Assembly (NCBI GenBank): GCA_017883485.1
Contig: JADGNM010000113.1
Span: 1 to 7,686 of the forward strand
DNA from: Methanosarcina sp.
Lineage (GTDB): Archaea > Halobacteriota > Methanosarcinia > Methanosarcinales > Methanosarcinaceae
Direction of reading: 5' to 3'
DNA length: 7,686 bases
Notes under the pieces: generated by a model
Database searches by the model: none
Told to the model about the DNA's origin: nothing
What the model saw: the letters and a program-made list of their open reading frames with translations, nothing else
Position numbers and translations under genes: made by a program
Part shown: one piece after another, positions 6,677 to 7,686 of the stretch
Layout: the number at the start of each line of letters is the position of its first letter
Position numbering within the stretch: position 1 is the first letter of the stretch

Positions 6677-6686
6677 CTATATACAG
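6677..6686 (-). promoter_or_regulatory. Candidate TATA box for mscL
   Basis: On minus it reads CTGTATATAG, about 67-76 bases before the mscL start, giving a leader of about 40-50 bases. A second similar element, TAGTATATAGCAC, lies nearer (about 6630-6642), but transcription from it would begin almost at the start codon. Confidence 0.3.
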
Positions 6687-6943
6687 CTTACTCAGTTAGA
6701 TTTTGTTCAATTTCCATTTTCAAAGAAAAAGAGGAAGTAAATTTCACCCTCTGAATCATTACACAGAACTTAATCTATGTGAAAATCGAGAATGTGAAAG
6801 GACGGAAAGTTCAGCCATTCATCCTACTATAAGCTTGCGTGTTATTAGTGCAGGTTTCTTTTCCTATTCAGATACTGCCATCTTTGAGCTTTGACCACTC
6901 ACACCGCTTATGACTCGTAAAATTTTTTTAGGTCAATATAATC
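6687..6943. other. Intergenic region between divergent mscL and receiver genes
   Basis: No coding region with recognisable content. A plus-strand open stretch at 6703-6894 has no family resemblance. No inverted repeat, tRNA or clear plus-strand TATA box for the receiver gene is seen; the only feature noticed is a T-run at 6923-6929 just ahead of its GTG. Confidence 0.3.
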
Positions 6944-7332
6944 GTGATAGGACAGATAGTTATCGAAAAAAAGAAAATCTTGCTTATTGAAGATAATCCA
7001 GGAGACGCTTATCTAATTGAAGTGCATCACGAAGAGTTTGCCAATTTCTCATATGAATTTAAAAATGTCGGAACATTAAATGAAGCTTTAACTGTTCTTA
7101 AAGAGCAACCTTTTGATGTAATATTGTTAGACCTATCATTGCCGGATAGCAACGGTGTCAACACTTTTCCAGCATCCAAAATGAAAACCCGCTTATTCCT
7201 ATAATTATCTTAACTGGACTGCAGGATGAAACAATCGGATTTTATGCTGTAGATAAGGGTGCCCGGAATTTTTTGGTTAAAGGACAAACAGAAAGCAGAT
7301 TGCTGGAAGGTATTAATACAATGTTCCATTGA
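6944..7332 (+). pseudogene. Stand-alone response-regulator receiver domain, frameshifted
   Basis: The repaired sequence is a CheY-like receiver of about 128 residues. Key residues are the acidic pair E16-D17 in ILLIEDNPGDAYLIE, the phosphoacceptor D63 in FDVILLDLSLPDSNG, the conserved threonine of IIILTG and the lysine of NFLVKGQ. The first frame (GTG at 6944) ends at a stop at 7202-7204 after NTFPASKMKT. The second continues SIQNENPLIPIIILTGLQDE to TGA at 7330-7332. Adding one T to TTTT at 7165-7168 joins them. No output domain follows; the bases after the stop (CGTAAAAAAAAGG) resemble the basic end seen in Methanosarcina receivers that continue into kinases, so it may also be truncated. Receivers of this type work in phosphorelays with histidine kinases, but none is encoded in the window. 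A pseudogene or sequencing error. The GTG start is uncertain: no ATG and no good ribosome binding site. Confidence 0.82.
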
Positions 7333-7571
7333 CGTAAAAAAAAGGTTTTCCTCTATTATTTGATGGATGTTATTCCTAAAATACCCTTAATATGTCCCCC
7401 CTTTTTGTTATGCATTTAAGCGAGGTTAGAGCAGATCTGCTTCAGTGTATGAAAGCATCAACCATATAATGTTGGATTACCACAAATAATAACAAACATT
7501 GTAACTATTCAGCCTGGGTAAAACAATATCAATAGGCATCTTTATCAAGATTCAATGGGGAAATTTCAGTG

Positions 7572-7620
7572 AGCTAATTTTTTATACTTGTTAGCTATTG
7601 ATCGTGTTTTTCATTTTTCC
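7572..7620 (+). terminator. Possible terminator: short hairpin with T-rich tail
   Basis: AGCTAA (7572-7577) pairs with TTAGCT (7591-7596) around a 13-base loop, followed by GTTTTTCATTTTTCC. Archaeal termination relies mostly on oligo-T, so the T tracts may matter more than the six-base stem. The nearest plus-strand gene ends 240 bases away. Confidence 0.2.
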
Positions 7621-7622
7621 AT

Positions 7623-7673
7623 CAGTTGGTAATCAGACGTACCTATTACGTCAAAATCGATATTAGCCAACTG
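7623..7673. repeat. Nested inverted repeat
   Basis: Outer arms CAGTTGGTAAT (7623-7633) and ATTAGCCAACTG (7662-7673) are complementary apart from one unpaired base. Inside them, GACGTA (7636-7641) and TACGTC (7647-7652) pair perfectly around a CCTAT loop. It can form a two-tier hairpin in RNA or single-stranded DNA. Origin unknown: candidate structured RNA, transposon end or recombination site. Confidence 0.6.
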
Positions 7674-7686
7674 GTTTTGGGGAGGC

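Larger units (their letters stand above)
7333..7686. other. Terminal gene-free region
   Basis: About 354 bases without a recognisable gene on either strand. It holds a small hairpin with a T-rich tail (7572-7620) and a nested inverted repeat (7623-7673), listed separately. The rest is AT-rich without visible tRNA, repeats or protein-like reading. Confidence 0.4.

Noticed and set aside
6703..6894. Plus-strand ORF of 63 codons before the receiver gene
   Set aside because: No recognisable domain, no good ribosome binding site; AT-rich intergenic sequence is enough to explain it.
7165..7168. Programmed frameshifting in the receiver gene
   Set aside because: The site is a simple TTTT without a recognisable slippery heptamer or a clear stimulatory structure, and neighbouring genes have similar single-base lesions; mutation or sequencing error is simpler.
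1..7686. CRISPR array, tRNA or rRNA genes
   Set aside because: No regularly spaced repeats and no tRNA-like cloverleaf or rRNA motifs were seen on either strand.

Overview
The window looks like a chromosomal segment of a methanogenic euryarchaeon, most probably Methanosarcina. The basis is an archaeal-type topoisomerase I, a KH-less archaeal CPSF/RNase J-like nuclease, an archaeal Tsr3 (DUF367), an MscL remnant of the short Methanosarcina type, archaeal TATA-like promoter elements, GGAG-type ribosome binding sites and AT-rich intergenic DNA. The assignment comes from remembered family features, not from a search.

Layout: bases 93-851 (minus) hold a chimeric ORF, an almost complete DUF2148 ferredoxin-domain protein joined in frame to the C-terminal part of a GT4 glycosyltransferase. 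Bases 1033-2276 (minus) hold a beta-CASP metallo-beta-lactamase ribonuclease (aCPSF2-like), split by a single-base frameshift and lacking a conventional start codon. Bases 2394-4733 (minus) hold an intact topA whose C-terminus carries three 10-residue repeats. Bases 4965-6047 (minus) hold two intact genes, tsr3 and a TIGR00725/LOG-like nucleotide-binding protein, probably co-transcribed. Bases 6333-6610 (minus) hold a broken mscL with an intact ribosome binding site, one internal frameshift and a lost 3' end. Bases 6944-7332 (plus) hold a stand-alone receiver (CheY-like) domain, also frameshifted. The last 350 bases have no gene but contain a nested inverted repeat.

How the genes fit together: the intact middle (topA, tsr3, LOG-like) is housekeeping, covering DNA topology and rRNA modification plus a probable nucleotide or nucleoside-monophosphate enzyme. 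Both flanks are eroded. Four of the seven loci are chimeric, frameshifted or truncated, and three of the lesions are apparent single-base deletions, two of them in short homopolymers. Either this is a region of real gene decay and rearrangement, or the assembly has uncorrected indels. The DUF2148/GT4 junction, the mscL 3' truncation and the missing nuclease start codon are not explained by homopolymer errors. I did not find a convincing undescribed multi-gene system.
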